A stretch of 64,000 nucleotides of DNA from Bradyrhizobium sp. Ghvi (GTDB lineage Bacteria; Pseudomonadota; Alphaproteobacteria; Rhizobiales; Xanthobacteraceae), in NCBI RefSeq assembly GCF_900115265.1, contig NZ_FOVU01000002.1:310001-374000 (forward strand), read 5' to 3'. This document shows, piece after piece, positions 36,376-45,982 of this stretch. Below the pieces are notes generated by a model. That model worked only from the letters and a program-made list of their open reading frames with translations. It searched no databases and was not told the origin of the DNA. Positions within the stretch are counted from its first letter, which is position 1. Each line of letters starts with the position of its first letter. The position numbers and the translations under genes are program-made.

Positions 36376-38451
36376 TCACTCCGCTGCGGTCAGCATGTGC
36401 CCGGAGGCGAGACGCGAGCATTCCGCCATGACGGCGGAGGCACGCGCGATTGGGTTGGTCAAATAGAAGTCGTCGACCAGAGGCTTGAACGGCGCCTTCT
36501 CCGGCGAGCCGCCTTTCCCCGCCAGCTTCTTGATCTGGTCGGCCGAGCCGGCCTCGATCTGATCGAGACGGATCAGGTGCGGCACGGCCTTGAAGACCGC
36601 CTGGCGCAGCGCGCTGAGCGAGTCGTAGCTGAGCTTCTTGCCGAGCGCTTCCGACAGCGCGCGGATGATCGCCCAGTCCTCGCGGGCTTCGCCCGGCGGG
36701 AACGCGGCGCGCCCGGTCATCTGCACGCGGCCTTCGGTGTTGACGTAGATCGCCGACTTCTCGGTGTAGGCGGCTGCAGGCAGGATCACGTCGGCGCGGT
36801 GCGCGCCGCGGTCGCCATGAGTGCCGATATAAACGACGAAGGTTCCGTCCGGCGCGTTGATCTCGTCGGCGCCAAGCAGGAACAGGAGGTCCAGCGTGCC
36901 GAAGGTCGTCATCTGCGCGGCATTCAGGCCACCGCCCGACGCGGAGAAGCCGATGTCGAGCGCTCCGACGCGGGAGGCCGTCTCGTGCAGCACGCCAAAA
37001 CCGTTCCAACCGTCCTTCACCGCGCCGATGTCGAGCGCGAGTTTGGCGGCGGCCGCGAGAATGGCAGCGCCGTCGTGGCGCGTGGCCGCGCCGGCGCCGA
37101 CCAGGATGATCGGGTTCTTGGCGTTCTTCAGCACGTTCATGAAGGAGTGCTTGCCGGCCGCAAGGTCGCTGAGCGTCTCGGTGCCCGCGCCGAGATGATC
37201 GTAATCGTAAGTGAGATCGGCCTTGGCACCGATCACGCCGACCTTGAAGCCGCCGGTGCGCCAGCGCTTGCGGATGCGGGCGTTGAACACGGCCGCCTCT
37301 TTCCGCGGATTGGCGCCGATGATGAGCAGCGCGTCCGCCTGCTCGACTCCCGCCAGCGTCGGATTGAAGATGTAGGAACCGCGGCCGAGCGCGGGATCGA
37401 AGGCGTCGCCGCCCTGCACCGCCAGATTGGCCGAGCCGAATTTTGCCAAGAGATCCTTCAGCGCGAACATCTCCTCGACGCCGGCGAGGTCGCCCGCGAT
37501 CGCGCCGATGCGCTTGCCGTCGGTGCGCGCCGCCTTGGCCGCAATCGCCGCAAAGGCTTCGGGCCAGCTCGCCGCGCGCAGCTTGCCAGCTGCGCGAATA
37601 TAGGGCCGGTCGAGCCGCTGGGTGCGCAGGCCGTCGACGACGTGGCGCGTTTTGTCGGAGATCCACTCCTCGTTCACTGCCTCGTTGATGCGCGGCAGGA
37701 TGCGCATCACCTCGCGGCCGCGGGTATCGACGCGGATCGCCGATCCGACGCCGTCCATGACGTCGATCGACTGGGTCTTGCCGAGCTCCCAGGGACGCGC
37801 CGCGAACGCATAGGGCTTCGAGGTCAGCGCACCGACCGGGCAGATGTCGACGAGATTGCCCTGCAGTTCCGAGGTCAGCGCGTGCTCGAGATAGGTCGTG
37901 ATCTCCATGTCTTCGCCGCGGCCCGTGGCGCCCATCTCGGGAGCGCCGGCGACTTCCGCCGAGAAGCGAACGCAGCGCGTGCACTGGATGCAGCGGTTCA
38001 TCGAGGTCTTGACCAGCGCTCCGAGGTATTTGTCCTCGACTGCCCGCTTGTTCTCGGCGAAGCGGCTGGTGTCGACACCATAGCCCATCGCCTGGTCCTG
38101 CAGGTCACACTCGCCGCCCTGGTCGCAGATCGGGCAGTCCAGCGGATGGTTGATGAGAAGGAATTCCATCACGCCTTCGCGCGCCTTCTTCACCATCGGC
38201 GAACGCGTGGAGATCTCCGGCGGCTCACCCTTCGGGCCCGGACGGCAGTCGCGCACGCCCCAGGCGCAAGATGCGACCGGCTTCGGGCCGCCCTTCACCT
38301 CGACGAGGCACATCCGGCAATTGCCGGCGATCGACAGGCGCTCGTGATAACAGAAGCGCGGAATCTCGGCGCCGGCCGCCTCGCACGCCTGAAGCAGCGT
38401 GTATTCGGCGGGGACATCGATCTCTTTGCCGTCGATGATGAGCTTGGTCAT
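36376..38451 (-). CDS. nuoG: NADH-quinone oxidoreductase subunit G
   Basis: A 691-residue subunit of the peripheral arm. The N-terminal part carries the [2Fe-2S] site ([19 protein letters not shown]), the His/Cys [4Fe-4S] site ([16 protein letters not shown]) and the third site ([10 protein letters not shown] with [13 protein letters not shown]). The C-terminal molybdopterin-type domain has no catalytic role. It starts five bases after nuoF. Confidence 0.96.
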   Translation of the reverse strand: MTKLIIDGKEIDVPAEYTLLQACEAAGAEIPRFCYHERLSIAGNCRMCLVEVKGGPKPVASCAWGVRDCRPGPKGEPPEISTRSPMVKKAREGVMEFLLINHPLDCPICDQGGECDLQDQAMGYGVDTSRFAENKRAVEDKYLGALVKTSMNRCIQCTRCVRFSAEVAGAPEMGATGRGEDMEITTYLEHALTSELQGNLVDICPVGALTSKPYAFAARPWELGKTQSIDVMDGVGSAIRVDTRGREVMRILPRINEAVNEEWISDKTRHVVDGLRTQRLDRPYIRAAGKLRAASWPEAFAAIAAKAARTDGKRIGAIAGDLAGVEEMFALKDLLAKFGSANLAVQGGDAFDPALGRGSYIFNPTLAGVEQADALLIIGANPRKEAAVFNARIRKRWRTGGFKVGVIGAKADLTYDYDHLGAGTETLSDLAAGKHSFMNVLKNAKNPIILVGAGAATRHDGAAILAAAAKLALDIGAVKDGWNGFGVLHETASRVGALDIGFSASGGGLNAAQMTTFGTLDLLFLLGADEINAPDGTFVVYIGTHGDRGAHRADVILPAAAYTEKSAIYVNTEGRVQMTGRAAFPPGEAREDWAIIRALSEALGKKLSYDSLSALRQAVFKAVPHLIRLDQIEAGSADQIKKLAGKGGSPEKAPFKPLVDDFYLTNPIARASAVMAECSRLASGHMLTAAE

Positions 38452-38456
38452 GTCTC

Positions 38457-39782
38457 TTACTCCGCCGCGACCATGTTCACGGGATCGCGGACGCCGATGT
38501 CGTCGACATCGGCCTTGTGCGAATATTCGTCGATGCGCGCCTCGATCTCGTGACGGAAATGCGTGATCAGGCCCTGGATCGGCCAGGCAGCCGCATCGCC
38601 GAGCGCGCAGATGGTGTGGCCCTCGATCTGCTTGGTGACCTCAAGCAGCATGTCGATCTCGCGCTTGTGAGCGCGACCTTCGGCCATGCGGGTCAGCACG
38701 CGCCACATCCAACCCGTGCCTTCGCGGCACGGCGTACACTGGCCGCAGCTCTCGTGCTTGTAGAAATAGGAGATGCGGGCGATGGCGCGGATCAGGTCGG
38801 TCGACTTGTCCATCACGATCACGGCCGCGGTGCCGAGGCCCGAGCGCAGCTTGCTCAGACTGTCGAAATCCATCGGCGTGTCGATGATCTGCTCGGCCGG
38901 CACCATGCGCACCGACGAGCCACCGGGGATCACGGCCTTGAGGTTGCCCCAGCCGCCGCGGATGCCGCCGCAATGTTTCTCGATCAGCTCTCGGAACGGA
39001 ATGCCCATGGCTTCTTCGACATTGCAGGGCCGCTCGACATGGCCGGAGATGCAGAAGAGTTTGGTGCCGACATTGTTCGGACGACCGATGCCGGCGAACC
39101 AGGCGGCGCCACGCCGCAAAATGTCGGGCGCGACCGCGATCGACTCGACGTTGTTCACCGTGGTCGGGCAACCGAACAGGCCGACATTGGCCGGGAACGG
39201 CGGCTTCAGGCGCGGCTGACCCTTCTTGCCCTCGAGGCTTTCGAGCAGCGCGGTCTCTTCTCCGCAGATATAGGCACCGGCGCCATGCGCGACGTAGATA
39301 TCGAACGGCCAGCCGTTGACGTTGTCCTTGCCGACCAGCTTGGCGTCGTAAGCCTGATCGATCGCGGCCTGGAGGCGTTCGCGCTCGCGGATGAACTCGC
39401 CGCGGACGTAGATGTAGCAGGTGTGCGCGTTCATCGCGAAGCTGGCGATCAGGCAGCCCTCGACCAGGAGATGCGGATCATGCCGCATGATCTCGCGGTC
39501 CTTGCAGGTGCCGGGCTCGGATTCGTCGGCGTTGACGACGAGATAGCTCGGCCGGCCGTCAGTCGATTCCTTCGGCATGAAGGACCATTTCAGACCAGTC
39601 GGGAAGCCGGCTCCGCCGCGGCCGCGCAGGCCCGACGCCTTCATCTCGTTGATGATCCAGTCGCGGCCCTTGTCGATGATGTTCTTCGTGCCGTCCCAGG
39701 CGCCGCGGCGCCGCGCACCCTCGAGCCCCCAATCATGGAGGCCGTAGAGGTTCTTGAAGATGCGGTCCTTGTCCTCGAGCAT
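38457..39782 (-). CDS. nuoF: NADH-quinone oxidoreductase subunit F
   Basis: A 441-residue flavoprotein that oxidises NADH. It has the NADH/FMN site [35 protein letters not shown] and the [4Fe-4S] motif [16 protein letters not shown]. It lies downstream of a 67-residue membrane protein gene rather than directly next to nuoE. Confidence 0.96.
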   Translation of the reverse strand: MLEDKDRIFKNLYGLHDWGLEGARRRGAWDGTKNIIDKGRDWIINEMKASGLRGRGGAGFPTGLKWSFMPKESTDGRPSYLVVNADESEPGTCKDREIMRHDPHLLVEGCLIASFAMNAHTCYIYVRGEFIRERERLQAAIDQAYDAKLVGKDNVNGWPFDIYVAHGAGAYICGEETALLESLEGKKGQPRLKPPFPANVGLFGCPTTVNNVESIAVAPDILRRGAAWFAGIGRPNNVGTKLFCISGHVERPCNVEEAMGIPFRELIEKHCGGIRGGWGNLKAVIPGGSSVRMVPAEQIIDTPMDFDSLSKLRSGLGTAAVIVMDKSTDLIRAIARISYFYKHESCGQCTPCREGTGWMWRVLTRMAEGRAHKREIDMLLEVTKQIEGHTICALGDAAAWPIQGLITHFRHEIEARIDEYSHKADVDDIGVRDPVNMVAAE

Positions 39783-39797
39783 ATCAGTGCTTTCCGA

Positions 39798-40001
39798 TCA
39801 ACGGTTGGCCTGCTTGTAGGCAAGCCCGGCGGCGCAGACGGCGAAGGTCAGCGCCCAGAGCAGACTGGATTCCTGCGACGCGTTCATCGCGAAACGCTGC
39901 AGCAGGAACATGAAGGCGGCCGCGAGCGCGGCGTGCATGGCGACGAAGCCCCATTTCTTCACGGCCTCGCTCCCCTGCTTCGCGTGAGACGGAAGACCCA
40001 T
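39798..40001 (-). CDS. Small membrane protein between nuoE and nuoF
   Basis: A 67-residue protein with two predicted helices (AMHAALAAAFMFLLQRFAM and LLWALTFAVCAAGLAYKQ). Its ATG at 40001 overlaps the nuoE stop by one base and it ends 15 bp before nuoF, so it is translated with the complex I genes. I do not recognise a family. An accessory or assembly role for complex I is only suggested by position. Confidence 0.7.
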   Translation of the reverse strand: MGLPSHAKQGSEAVKKWGFVAMHAALAAAFMFLLQRFAMNASQESSLLWALTFAVCAAGLAYKQANR

Positions 40002-40612
40002 CAGGAGGTCTCCTTCAGCGTGGTCGGGCCGCCCACCGGTGCGGAGAACTGGCGGCCGTTCTGCGGACCGGGCTTCGGCGGATTGCCGGAGGCAAACCCG
40101 TCGAGCACCTTGCCAAAGGTTTCCGTGGTCAGGTCCTCATAGGTGTCCTTGCCGATCAATACCATCGGTGCGTTCACGCAAGCACCCAGGCACTCCACCT
40201 CTTCCCAGCTGAAATTGCCGTCCTTGGACAGATGGAAGGGATCGTGATGGATCCGGCTCTCGCAGACATGGATCAGATCTTCGGCGCCGCGCAGGCGACA
40301 CGGCGTGGTGCCGCAGACCTGGACGTGGGCCTTCTTGCCGACCGGTGCGAGCTGGAACATCGTGTAGAAGGTCGCGACTTCGAGCACGCGGATATAGGGC
40401 ATGTCGAGCATGTCGGCGATGACACGGATCGCGGCTTCCGACACCCAGCCCTCGTTCTGCTCCTGCGCGCGCCAGAGGATGGCGATGACGGCCGAGGCCT
40501 GGCGTCCGGTCGGATATTTCGCGATCTGCTGCTTCGCGAATGCGAGGTTCTCCTCCGTGAACGCAAAGCTCGCGGGCTGGACTTCCTTCGGTGCTAATCG
40601 GCGAACGGACAT
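40001..40612 (-). CDS. nuoE: NADH-quinone oxidoreductase subunit E
   Basis: A 203-residue thioredoxin-fold subunit with one [2Fe-2S] cluster held by four Cys: [14 protein letters not shown] and [11 protein letters not shown]. It has the family segment [21 protein letters not shown]. The C-terminal tail ([20 protein letters not shown]) is an alphaproteobacterial/mitochondrial feature. It starts ten bases after the FkbM methyltransferase gene. Confidence 0.96.
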   Translation of the reverse strand: MSVRRLAPKEVQPASFAFTEENLAFAKQQIAKYPTGRQASAVIAILWRAQEQNEGWVSEAAIRVIADMLDMPYIRVLEVATFYTMFQLAPVGKKAHVQVCGTTPCRLRGAEDLIHVCESRIHHDPFHLSKDGNFSWEEVECLGACVNAPMVLIGKDTYEDLTTETFGKVLDGFASGNPPKPGPQNGRQFSAPVGGPTTLKETS

Positions 40613-40622
40613 CTGTTATCTC

Positions 40623-41585
40623 TCACTGCATGCGGCGCGCGTTTTTCGCATTCAGGGCATCGATCCTGTCCTGCCAGAACGCACTTGCGGTGCCGAAAAC
40701 GTTGTAGCCGACATGGGTGGAGACCTTGATGCGATCGAGGATCGACAGCTCGGTCACGGTCTCCATCCGGTTGCTGCGCGGATCGAACACGATCAGCTTC
40801 AGCGGGGTCTGTTCGAGAATATAGCGCGACACCGCATGCGAGCGGTCGCTGCCGTGCTCCTCGCACATGATGACGCTGTCGGCCTGGAGCAGCCGGGCGC
40901 CGCCCTTGATCGCCTCGATCTCGACCCCCTCGACGTCGAGCTTGATCAGGTACTTGCCTGACGCCGCGATCTTGCCGTCGTCGATGAGATCATCGAGCGC
41001 AAGAACGGGCACGTCCTCGCCGCCGTCGGATGGTGCGCCGGCGATGCTGAAGGCCTCGTGCTTGGTGCCTGACAGACGCGCGGTGCCGCGCGCAGCACCG
41101 ATCGCGCACTTCATGGTCTCGAAGCGGTTGCCGTTCACGCGCGCATTATTTGCGAGCTTCGGATAGTTCTGGCCCGACGGCTCGATCGCGATCGCCTTGT
41201 GCGAACCGAACGGCTTGCTCGACACCAGCACCGACCAATAGCCGTAATTCGCGCCGCAATCGAGCAGCGTGTAGTCGACGTCGATGGAGTCCGCGAACAG
41301 CAGCTCCAGCTCGTCCTCGTAATTGTACGCGCGATTGAGCAGCTTGCTCCAATAGCCGTCGCCGTAGGGAAATTCGAACACCGCATCGGGATTGAGCCTG
41401 ATCGCGATGTTGCGCTCCGGCAGCGTCTTCCGCAGCAGATTGGCGCAGGCGATGTAGCCCATATGCGAGAAGTGCGAGGAGATCTTCGATCCCGTCACCA
41501 GCGCCAAGGCAGCCGTCCGCTCCCACAGGTTGGCCCCTTCAAGGGCCCCTGAGGCACGGTCAAACTGGATTGGCGCCTGCGCCAT
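40623..41585 (-). CDS. FkbM-family methyltransferase embedded in the nuo operon
   Basis: A 320-residue protein with an FkbM-type SAM-dependent methyltransferase domain in its middle and C-terminal part: YTLLDCGANYGYWSVLVS (SAM site), KAIAIEPSGQNYPKLANN and YLIKLDVEGVEIEAIKGG. Its ATG overlaps the nuoD TGA by one base (TGATG) and nuoE follows after ten bases, so it is co-translated with complex I subunits. FkbM enzymes usually O-methylate sugars or lipids. The substrate here is unknown; modification of a complex I subunit is speculation. Confidence 0.88.
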   Translation of the reverse strand: MAQAPIQFDRASGALEGANLWERTAALALVTGSKISSHFSHMGYIACANLLRKTLPERNIAIRLNPDAVFEFPYGDGYWSKLLNRAYNYEDELELLFADSIDVDYTLLDCGANYGYWSVLVSSKPFGSHKAIAIEPSGQNYPKLANNARVNGNRFETMKCAIGAARGTARLSGTKHEAFSIAGAPSDGGEDVPVLALDDLIDDGKIAASGKYLIKLDVEGVEIEAIKGGARLLQADSVIMCEEHGSDRSHAVSRYILEQTPLKLIVFDPRSNRMETVTELSILDRIKVSTHVGYNVFGTASAFWQDRIDALNAKNARRMQ

Positions 41586-42781
41586 CACCGATCGACCTCG
41601 CCGAACACGATGTCGAGGGAGCCGAGAATGGCCGAGACGTCGGCGAGCAGATGGCCGCGGCAGATGTGGTCCATCGCCTGAAGATGCGCAAAGCCCGGCG
41701 CGCGGATCTTGCACTTGTAGGGCTTGTTGGTACCGTCCGAGATCAGATAGACGCCGAACTCGCCCTTGGGCGCCTCGACCGCGGCGTAGACCTCGCCTTC
41801 CGGCACGTGAACGCCTTCGGTGTAGAGCTTGAAGTGGTGGATCAGCGCTTCCATCGAGCGCTTCATCTCGCCGCGACGGGGCGGCGCGACCTTGTTGTCC
41901 TCGACGACGACGGGGCCCTTCCCGTCAGGCGCATTCAGCTTCTGGATGCACTGCTTCATGATGCGCACGGACTGGCGCATCTCTTCCATGCGGATCAGAT
42001 AGCGGTCGTAGCAGTCGCCGTTCTTGCCGATCGGAATGTCGAAATCCATTTCGGCATAGCATTCATAGGGTTGCGACTTGCGCAGATCCCAGGCCGCGCC
42101 CGAGCCGCGCACCATCACGCCCGAAAAACCCCACTCCCAAGCTTCCTTCAGCGGCACCACGCCGATGTCGACGTTACGCTGCTTGAAGATGCGGTTCGCG
42201 GTGAGCAACCGGTCGAGGTCGTCAACGACCTTCAGGAACGGATCGCACCAGGCTTCGATGTCGTCGATCAGCTTCTGCGGCAGGTCCTGATGCACGCCGC
42301 CGACGCGGAAATAGGCTGCGTGCATGCGGCTGCCCGAGGCGCGCTCGTAGAACACCATCAGCTTCTCGCGCTCTTCAAAACCCCACAGCGGCGGGGTCAG
42401 CGCGCCGACGTCCATCGCTTGCGTGGTGACGTTCAGAAGATGCGAGAGGATGCGGCCGATCTCGCAATAGAGCACGCGGATCAGCTGGCCGCGGCGCGGC
42501 ACCTCGATGCCGAGCAGCTTCTCGGCCGCGAGGCAGAAGGCATGCTCCTGGTTCATCGGCGCGACGTAGTCGAGCCGGTCGAAATACGGGATCGCCTGCA
42601 GATAAGTCTTCTGCTCGATCAGCTTCTCGGTGCCGCGATGAAGCAGGCCGATATGAGGATCGACGCGTGCGACGACTTCGCCGTCAAGCTCCAGCACGAG
42701 GCGCAGCACGCCGTGCGCCGCCGGATGCTGCGGGCCGAAATTGATGGTGAAGTTGCGAAGGTTCTCGGGTTGCTCGTTCAT
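41585..42781 (-). CDS. nuoD: NADH-quinone oxidoreductase subunit D
   Basis: A 398-residue 49-kDa subunit that forms the quinone site with NuoB. The N-terminal [20 protein letters not shown] hairpin with its quinone-site His is present, as are [18 protein letters not shown] and the C-terminal [19 protein letters not shown] and IVFGEVDR. It is ten bases downstream of nuoC, as a separate gene. Confidence 0.96.
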   Translation of the reverse strand: MNEQPENLRNFTINFGPQHPAAHGVLRLVLELDGEVVARVDPHIGLLHRGTEKLIEQKTYLQAIPYFDRLDYVAPMNQEHAFCLAAEKLLGIEVPRRGQLIRVLYCEIGRILSHLLNVTTQAMDVGALTPPLWGFEEREKLMVFYERASGSRMHAAYFRVGGVHQDLPQKLIDDIEAWCDPFLKVVDDLDRLLTANRIFKQRNVDIGVVPLKEAWEWGFSGVMVRGSGAAWDLRKSQPYECYAEMDFDIPIGKNGDCYDRYLIRMEEMRQSVRIMKQCIQKLNAPDGKGPVVVEDNKVAPPRRGEMKRSMEALIHHFKLYTEGVHVPEGEVYAAVEAPKGEFGVYLISDGTNKPYKCKIRAPGFAHLQAMDHICRGHLLADVSAILGSLDIVFGEVDR

Positions 42782-42791
42782 GACGCGCTAC

Positions 42792-43397
42792 TCACTGCTT
42801 CGCCTTCTCATCGCCGGGAAGCGGATAGTCCGCCCCTTCCCACGGCGAGAGGAAATCGAACTTGCGGAATTCCTGGTTGAGCCTGACAGGCTCGTACACC
42901 ACCCTCTTCTCCTGGTCGTCGTAGCGGACCTCGAGGAAGCCGGTCAGCGGAAAATCCTTGCGCAGCGGGTGCCCCTCGAAACCGTAATCGGTGAGGATGC
43001 GGCGCATGTCTGGGTGGCCGACGAAGATGACGCCGTAGAGGTCGTAGGCTTCGCGCTCGAACCAGTCCGCGCCCGGGAATACCTCGATCAGCGACGGCAC
43101 CTGCGTGGTCTCGTCGGCCTGGGCCTTGAGACGGATGCGGGTGTTCAGGGTCGGTGACAGGAAGTGATAGATCACGTCGAAGCGCTTTTCGCGCGACGGA
43201 TAATCGGCCGCAGTGATGTCGGTGAAGTTGACGAAACGGCAGTTCGGATCGTCGCGGAGGTACTTGACCACCTCGACGATCTTGCTGACCTCGACATCAA
43301 CCGTGAGCTGGTTGAAGGCGACCTGATAGCCGATGGCGGCGCCCGGAAGCGCGCTCACGATCGTCTGCCCCAGGGCGTCGAGCTTGGCGTCGTCCAT
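42792..43397 (-). CDS. nuoC: NADH-quinone oxidoreductase subunit C
   Basis: A 201-residue 30-kDa subunit with the conserved [20 protein letters not shown] and [14 protein letters not shown] segments. The ATG at 43397 matches the family N-terminus. It follows nuoB by 11 bp. Confidence 0.95.
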   Translation of the reverse strand: MDDAKLDALGQTIVSALPGAAIGYQVAFNQLTVDVEVSKIVEVVKYLRDDPNCRFVNFTDITAADYPSREKRFDVIYHFLSPTLNTRIRLKAQADETTQVPSLIEVFPGADWFEREAYDLYGVIFVGHPDMRRILTDYGFEGHPLRKDFPLTGFLEVRYDDQEKRVVYEPVRLNQEFRKFDFLSPWEGADYPLPGDEKAKQ

Positions 43398-43408
43398 GAC
43401 GTAAAACC

Positions 43409-43996
43409 TTAGCGTTCGATGGTGCCGGTGCGGCGGATCTTCTTCTGCAGCAGCAGCACGCCGTAAAGCAGCGCTTCCGCCGTGGGCGGGCAGCCCGGCA
43501 CGTAGATGTCGATCGGCACGATGCGGTCGCAGCCGCGCACGACCGAGTAGGAATAGTGATAGTAGCCGCCGCCATTGGCACAGGAGCCCATGGAGATGAC
43601 GTAGCGCGGCTCGGGCATCTGGTCGTAGACCTTGCGCAGCGCCGGCGCCATCTTGTTGGTGAGCGTGCCGGCGACGATCATCACGTCGGACTGGCGGGGC
43701 GAAGCACGCGGGGCGAAGCCGAAGCGCTCGACGTCGTAGCGCGGCATCGACACCTGCATCATCTCGACCGCGCAGCAGGCGAGCCCGAAGGTCATCCACA
43801 TCAAGGAGCCGGTACGAGCCCAGGTAATGAGGTCGTCGGTCGCGGCGACGAAGAAGCCCTTGTCGGACAGCTCGTGATTGACCTCGAGGAAGAACGGATC
43901 ATTGGCCCCGACCGGCTTGCCGGTCGACGGATCCAGAATGCCCTTGGGGGCCGGCGCGATCGCCGGACCTGAGGACGATGCAGGGTTCAATCCCAT
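43409..43996 (-). CDS. nuoB: NADH-quinone oxidoreductase subunit B
   Basis: A 195-residue subunit carrying the terminal [4Fe-4S] cluster N2. The ligands are visible as [20 protein letters not shown] and [17 protein letters not shown] at 43996 was preferred over 44017; it still overlaps nuoA by ten bases. Confidence 0.95.
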   Translation of the reverse strand: MGLNPASSSGPAIAPAPKGILDPSTGKPVGANDPFFLEVNHELSDKGFFVAATDDLITWARTGSLMWMTFGLACCAVEMMQVSMPRYDVERFGFAPRASPRQSDVMIVAGTLTNKMAPALRKVYDQMPEPRYVISMGSCANGGGYYHYSYSVVRGCDRIVPIDIYVPGCPPTAEALLYGVLLLQKKIRRTGTIER

Positions 43997-44352
43997 TCGA
44001 GTGCCCCTTTCTTCCATTCATAGGCGAAGCCCACCGTCAGCACGGCGAGGAACACCAGCATGGACCAGAAGCCGGTCGCGCCGAGCTTGCCGAACGCCAC
44101 CGCCCAGGGAAACAGGAACGCCACCTCGAGGTCGAAGATGATGAAGAGGATGGCGACCAGATAGAAGCGGACGTCGAACTTCATGCGGGCGTCGTCGAAG
44201 GCGTTGAAACCGCACTCATACGCCGACAGCTTTTCCGGGTCCGGCTGCTGGAACGCCACAATGAAGGGCGCGATCAGCAGCACGAGGCCGATGATAGCAG
44301 CTACCCCTATGAATACGACGAGTGGAAGATAGTTCTGTAGAATGCCGCTCAT
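43987..44352 (-). CDS. nuoA: NADH-quinone oxidoreductase subunit A
   Basis: A 121-residue membrane subunit with three helices and the conserved [41 protein letters not shown] region (two stretches joined). It is the first gene of the nuo operon; the start ATG at 44352 matches the family N-terminus, while upstream codons do not. Confidence 0.95.
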   Translation of the reverse strand: MSGILQNYLPLVVFIGVAAIIGLVLLIAPFIVAFQQPDPEKLSAYECGFNAFDDARMKFDVRFYLVAILFIIFDLEVAFLFPWAVAFGKLGATGFWSMLVFLAVLTVGFAYEWKKGALEWD

Positions 44353-44416
44353 TGACGAGCCCTTTTCCCGCAGCCTCGGGACAGCCACGGATTCGTCCGA
44401 TTTGGAATTATTCTGA

Positions 44417-44445
44417 GCCTTAGCGCAGTGCACCAATGGGCGCAA
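44417..44445 (-). promoter_or_regulatory. Possible nuo operon promoter
   Basis: On the minus strand TTGCGC (44445-44440), a 17-base spacer, then TAAGGC (44422-44417), about 65 bases before nuoA. The match to sigma-70 consensus is weak; position and spacing are the only support. Confidence 0.3.
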
Positions 44446-44599
44446 GACACGGTCTTTTCACGCCCTTTGCTGCTCCCAGACCGGTGGAAATCCCGGAATC
44501 ACCCCGCGGCTGGTATGGAGCAGATCGCCTGACGCGACAAGGGCAGCCGCGGTTTTGCAGGATAGCAGCTTTGAGATTGCGGCGCAGCCGTCGCGGGCG

Positions 44600-44830
44600 C
44601 TATTTGGCTGGGATCGTCGGCAAAATTGGCCCGTTTTTTTGGCTGCGGCCCCGCATCCAAACCCAGCCAACGACCCCGACGGGCGCCCCGACTGTCACCC
44701 AGGCGACATACTGGCCGGTCGTTCCCCAGAGCAATGCAGCCAGCAGGCCAATGATGGTCGCCGTTGCGAGCAGGATAGGTGCCGCAAAGACACGTATCCA
44801 CAGGCGCGCGCGGTCAGAGGAGCCATGCAT
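44600..44830 (-). CDS. Small membrane protein of siderophore-receptor operon
   Basis: A 76-residue protein with two hydrophobic segments (FAAPILLATATIIGLLAALL and YVAWVTVGAPVGVVGWVW) and a basic tail. Its ATG at 44830 overlaps the stop of the PepSY membrane protein (TGATG), so the two are translated together. Small two-helix proteins of this kind often follow PepSY-TM genes in iron-uptake operons; the function is unknown. Confidence 0.7.
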   Translation of the reverse strand: MHGSSDRARLWIRVFAAPILLATATIIGLLAALLWGTTGQYVAWVTVGAPVGVVGWVWMRGRSQKNGPILPTIPAK

Positions 44831-45966
44831 CACGACGGGACCGGGGCTCGTCCGGCGAATGCATCGCTGCGGCCAGGTCGCCGCTTCCGCCGCCGTCCCA
44901 GCCAGAGATAGAGCCCGCTGCCGATCATGGCGATGGTGAGCCCATCCAGCGCGGCCCAGATGACCTTGAGCGGCATCCCGCCATAATCGCCGAAATGCAA
45001 CGGCTGCGAGATCAGCAGCGCCTGGAGATAGAGCGGCAGCGCCCTGACATCGGCCACCTCCCCGGTTTCGCCGTCGAGCAGCACCGGCTTGAGCAGCCGT
45101 GCGGTCAAAGCCGTGTCGCCGCGCATAAAGGCTGCAAAATGGTGCGAGGACGTGAACGGCGTCCCCGGGAACGCGATGAAGGCCACCTCCGTGCCGGGTG
45201 CGGCCAGCTTGGCGCACGCCACGACGTCGTCGAGCGAGGCGAGATGGACGGGCGGCGGCTTGCCGGCATAGGGCGCGACCATGCTGGCGAGCTCGGTTGC
45301 CTTCCATTGGCTGAGCATCAGCTCGGCCCAGGTGTTGACGGCGCCAGTCAGGCCCACCACCAGCGCCCAGGCGAGCGTCACGACGCCGATCAGATTGTGC
45401 CAATCGAGCCAGCGGACGCGGTGGGAGGCGCTGTCACGGATGGTGGCAAAGCGTAGGCGGCGGGTGAACGGCCAGTACAGCACCACGCCGGACACGATGG
45501 CTGCTGCAAACAGCAATCCCATCGTGCCGAGGAACAACTTCCCAGCTTGGCCAGCGAACATGTCGGTGTGCAGCTTGAGCACGATCAGCATCGGCCCGAT
45601 GCCGACCGGCCCGAGCAGCTTGGCTGAAACGGCATCGAAGGCGCGCATGGTCGCATTGTCGGGCGCGCCATCAGGCGCGCCGTTGGTGAAAGCCATCACG
45701 ATCCCGGGCTCGTCCTTGTCCCAGGAAACATATTGCAGGACACGACCGGGATCGGCGGCGAGCGCGGCGGCGGCGACGACTTGGGGCGTCGCACGCGCCG
45801 CGCCCGCATGAGCTTCGGGCCGGGGGGCGTAGCCCAGCAGCTCATCGATCTCGTGATGGAAGATCAGCGGCAGACCGGTCAGGCAGAGCAACAGCAGGAA
45901 CAGCGTCGAGATCAGGCTGGTCCAGGTGTGGACCACGGACCAGAGCCTGACCGTGCGCGCTCTCAC
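44830..45966 (-). CDS. PepSY-associated transmembrane protein, probable iron-reductase type
   Basis: A 378-residue inner membrane protein with four or more helices. It starts VHTWTSLISTLFLLLLCLTGLPLIFHHEID as PepSY_TM proteins do, and has KLHTDMFAGQAGKLFLG and RWLDWHNLIGVVTLAWALVVGLTGA, with His residues placed in helices as in heme-binding ferric reductases of this group. It is located 17 bp after a siderophore-type TonB receptor gene. Reduction of ferric siderophores in the periplasm is the likely role, by analogy with FsrB/FoxB-like proteins. Confidence 0.85.
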   Translation of the reverse strand: MRARTVRLWSVVHTWTSLISTLFLLLLCLTGLPLIFHHEIDELLGYAPRPEAHAGAARATPQVVAAAALAADPGRVLQYVSWDKDEPGIVMAFTNGAPDGAPDNATMRAFDAVSAKLLGPVGIGPMLIVLKLHTDMFAGQAGKLFLGTMGLLFAAAIVSGVVLYWPFTRRLRFATIRDSASHRVRWLDWHNLIGVVTLAWALVVGLTGAVNTWAELMLSQWKATELASMVAPYAGKPPPVHLASLDDVVACAKLAAPGTEVAFIAFPGTPFTSSHHFAAFMRGDTALTARLLKPVLLDGETGEVADVRALPLYLQALLISQPLHFGDYGGMPLKVIWAALDGLTIAMIGSGLYLWLGRRRKRRPGRSDAFAGRAPVPS

Positions 45967-45982
45967 GAAGGCCTCCCCTGCT

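Noticed and set aside
36310..38553. A 747-residue plus-strand frame
   Set aside because: It is antisense to nuoG, with no recognisable motifs and no ribosome site; nuoG has all its iron-sulfur motifs.
44458..44670. A 70-residue minus-strand frame between nuoA and the small membrane protein
   Set aside because: It overlaps the 44600-44830 gene in another frame, lacks a ribosome site and has low-complexity composition.
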